The translations under genes were made by a program, and so were the position numbers. This document shows positions 39,004 through 41,261 of a stretch of DNA of 41,261 bases, piece by piece (positions within the stretch are counted from its first letter, which is position 1; each line of letters begins with the position of its first letter). The notes beneath the pieces are model-generated. The model ran no database searches. It was not told the origin of the DNA and was given only the letters and a program-made list of their open reading frames with translations. The stretch comes from Desulfobacteraceae bacterium (lineage in GTDB: Bacteria; Desulfobacterota; Desulfobacteria; Desulfobacterales; Desulfobacteraceae): the NCBI GenBank assembly GCA_015493575.1, contig WGCX01000149.1, positions 1-41,261 on the forward strand. The letters run 5' to 3'.

Positions 39004-40150
39004 ACCGGATATTTGTTTTAAAATCAAACAGTTCAAGTGCACGCTTTCGTCCGTTTTTTTGAAAATCGGCAAGCAATTTTTTATCATTCATCAATTTTTT
39101 TACGGCTGCTGCAATATCTGCAGGCGATTTTTGCGGAACAATCAGTCCCGTTTCAGGGGTCACAGCCTCCCTGTTGCCGGAGATATCGGCTGTTATGACG
39201 GCGGTACCGCATGCCATGGCCTCATAAAGCACCCTGCCCATGCCTTCCACCCCTTCATGGGAAGGAGCGGCAAGCACATCGGCAGCCTGCATCCATTTGT
39301 GTATATTGTTCTGCTGCGGAAGTATGGATACAAATTTATCTATCTTTTTTCCCTTGATAAGGGAGACAAGCTCTGCCATGACATTTTTATTTTTCGGGGT
39401 TCCGATATACAGAACATGGGGCATTTTTTCATCTGTAATTGTGGCGTGCAGAATATCAAGGGCAGATGCAAGATCAAATATTCCCTTGCCCTTTTTTATC
39501 TGGCCTGCAAACATCACAATAAATTTTTTTTTTGAAAGGTTTAATTGATTTTTGACCCTGTGTTTATCAGCAGGGGAAAACAGACCACAATTTACACCAT
39601 TATAAATTGTTGTGCATTTTTTCCTGAACGCTTCCTTATCTGCCCTGAACCTTTGTATTATATCATCTGCCACCATAATAATTTTATCTGCCATAATGAA
39701 ATTGATCCTGTCCCATTTGTACGGTCTTGTTATTCTTACATGCCAGATAAGTTTTGCATCTGTTCTTTGTTTTGCAAAATTGCAGATCACGGTGTCATGA
39801 TCCTGGTCGGAATGAATAATATGGATATTTTTTTCTTTTATGATTTTACGGATTGATTTTATTAACTTGAAAATTTTTCCGGCGCGCATGAATTTCAGGT
39901 TGCACATGGGAACAATTTCACATGGGCATTGTAATTTTTCCAGTGCATCTGACAATTCACCATGTTCAGGAACAATGGCAAAGGGCTGAAATATCTCCCT
40001 GTCAAGCATCTCAATAATATTGAGCATGCTTTTCTGTCCCCCCATTCTCATATGGCTGTAATGGCTCACATACAATATATTTATTTTATCTGTTTTTTCA
40101 GGCGTTACAGATTTTTCTGATTTTCCGGATTTTCCATTGTTTTCAGACAT
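38972..40150 (-). CDS. Glycosyltransferase family 4 protein
   Basis: KKKFIVMFAGQIKKGKGIFDLASAL; AAPSHEGVEGMGRVLYEAMACGTAVITADISGNREAV. Confidence 0.9.
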   Translation of the reverse strand: MSENNGKSGKSEKSVTPEKTDKINILYVSHYSHMRMGGQKSMLNIIEMLDREIFQPFAIVPEHGELSDALEKLQCPCEIVPMCNLKFMRAGKIFKLIKSIRKIIKEKNIHIIHSDQDHDTVICNFAKQRTDAKLIWHVRITRPYKWDRINFIMADKIIMVADDIIQRFRADKEAFRKKCTTIYNGVNCGLFSPADKHRVKNQLNLSKKKFIVMFAGQIKKGKGIFDLASALDILHATITDEKMPHVLYIGTPKNKNVMAELVSLIKGKKIDKFVSILPQQNNIHKWMQAADVLAAPSHEGVEGMGRVLYEAMACGTAVITADISGNREAVTPETGLIVPQKSPADIAAAVKKLMNDKKLLADFQKNGRKRALELFDFKTNIRFIEEIYCSLC

Positions 40151-41201
40151 TGATCACTCTTTTCAGAAAATTTTCAATTTCTGTTCCCATTTTATCCATT
40201 GAAAACAGTTCTGCCACTGTTTTTCTGCCTTCTCTGCCGATATTTACGGATTCTGTCCGGTTCTCAATGATATTTTTCAGCTCAGATGCGATATCGGAAA
40301 GTTCCATGGATTGCGTTATAAAACCGTTTTTTTTGTGCGTTATAAATTCTCTTACTCCCCCTGCATTTGTTGTAAGAACAGGAACACCGTTAATCATGGC
40401 CTCAAGCAGTGAATTGGACAACCCCTCATTAAATGACAAAAGCACGAAAAGATCGCTTGCAGCAATAATCCTCTGGGGGTTATTTACAAATCCGGTAAAT
40501 TGAACATTCCGGGAAATTTTGAGTTTTTCTGTCAGCTTTTCCAATTTTTTTCTGTAAGGACCGTCTCCAATGATTTTAACCTGAATTTTCTGCCTTATAT
40601 TAACGGGAAGTTCTGCAACAGCCATGATAAGGAGATGAAAGCCCTTTGGCTTTGTCAATCTCCCGGAACTTGTTATGGAAAACATATCATCGGTCTTTAC
40701 AATGTTTTCATTGGCTTTATCCTGCTCAATGCCGTTGTAAATCACTTTAATTTTATTATCGTGCATAAAATTATTTTGTAATAAATTCTGTTTTATCCTG
40801 TGGGCATTGACAATCATGCCGTGATTCAATTTATCATAAACAATATTATGCCAGATGGGCTTATTAAGCTTTCTTACACTTCCAAGCCTTAACACGTTTT
40901 TGATTCCGGCAAGCTTTGCAACCACCCCGCAGATAAAATATTCTTTTTTCTTTGTTGAAACAATGATGTCGATTTTGTGCTTTTTCACAAAACAAAATAT
41001 TTTATAAAAAGTGATTAAATCGGTATAATTTTTAAAAGGTGCCCTGAATCCGGATAAATTTTTCCCGAATTTTTCCGACAGATCCCTGTTTTTATAACAA
41101 AGGAAAACTTTGTTTTGTTTTCTTAACCGGGAAATGGCCATGGACGTCCATTTTTCATTTCCGCCCCATACATTTGCAGAACAAACAAAAAGTATTTTCA
41201 T
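40143..41201 (-). CDS. Glycosyltransferase family 4 protein
   Basis: SGRLTKPKGFHLLIMAVAEL; VLLSFNEGLSNSLLEAMINGVPVLTTNAGGVREFI. Confidence 0.9.
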   Translation of the reverse strand: MKILFVCSANVWGGNEKWTSMAISRLRKQNKVFLCYKNRDLSEKFGKNLSGFRAPFKNYTDLITFYKIFCFVKKHKIDIIVSTKKKEYFICGVVAKLAGIKNVLRLGSVRKLNKPIWHNIVYDKLNHGMIVNAHRIKQNLLQNNFMHDNKIKVIYNGIEQDKANENIVKTDDMFSITSSGRLTKPKGFHLLIMAVAELPVNIRQKIQVKIIGDGPYRKKLEKLTEKLKISRNVQFTGFVNNPQRIIAASDLFVLLSFNEGLSNSLLEAMINGVPVLTTNAGGVREFITHKKNGFITQSMELSDIASELKNIIENRTESVNIGREGRKTVAELFSMDKMGTEIENFLKRVINV

Positions 41202-41213
41202 AATATTTTTTTT

Positions 41214-41261
41214 TTATAAGAAAGAGCTCATTTTTTGACAGAGCCACAAATGCTTTTTCTA
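41214..41261 (-). repeat. Partial third occurrence of the sequence bordering the 11-kb element (truncated by window end)
   Basis: Reverse complement AAAAAGCATTTGTGGCTCTGTCAAAAAATGAGCTCTTTCTTATA resembles AAAGAGTATTTGTAACTTTGTCAGAAGTGAGCTCTTTCTTATA at about 11050-11092. Confidence 0.75.

Overview
AT-rich chromosomal window, gene-dense, probably from a Desulfobacterota-like Gram-negative bacterium (taxonomy inferred from gene content only). It has four blocks. (1) About 0.2-16.6 kb: a partial type VI secretion (T6SS) locus in the order tssM, tssJ-like, an ANL/acyl-CoA-synthetase-like protein with degraded motifs, tssB, tssC, hcp-like, tssK, tssE, [repeat], standalone spike/needle-like protein, tssF, tssL, large orphan protein. 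tssA, tssG, clpV and a full vgrG are not in the window. (2) About 16.8-24.9 kb: a DapF-like epimerase, a sensor-MFS fusion, an ABC-type substrate-binding protein, a divergent Ddl-like ATP-grasp ligase and a Cache-HAMP-SpoIIE phosphatase, a possible undescribed signalling or amino-acid-metabolite module. (3) About 24.9-31.5 kb: hypothetical protein, YkgJ-like, mnmE, jag/khpB, yidC, yidD, rnpA, rpmH (minus strand). (4) About 32.0-41.2 kb: LPS genes, including an apparent Kdo8N pathway (kdnA, kdnB, kdsB), a Kdo/LPS kinase, an O-antigen ligase, glycosyltransferases and a methyltransferase. Non-coding structure includes a >=150-bp element present as inverted copies flanking tssM-tssE, a dispersed GCCATGAGGC hairpin family at gene ends, several long hairpins, an 11-bp tandem array at the yidC ribosome-binding site, a 9-bp in-frame microsatellite in kdnB, and a 19-bp direct repeat bracketing the O-antigen ligase/glycosyltransferase pair. 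All assignments come from reading the sequence; no database search was run.
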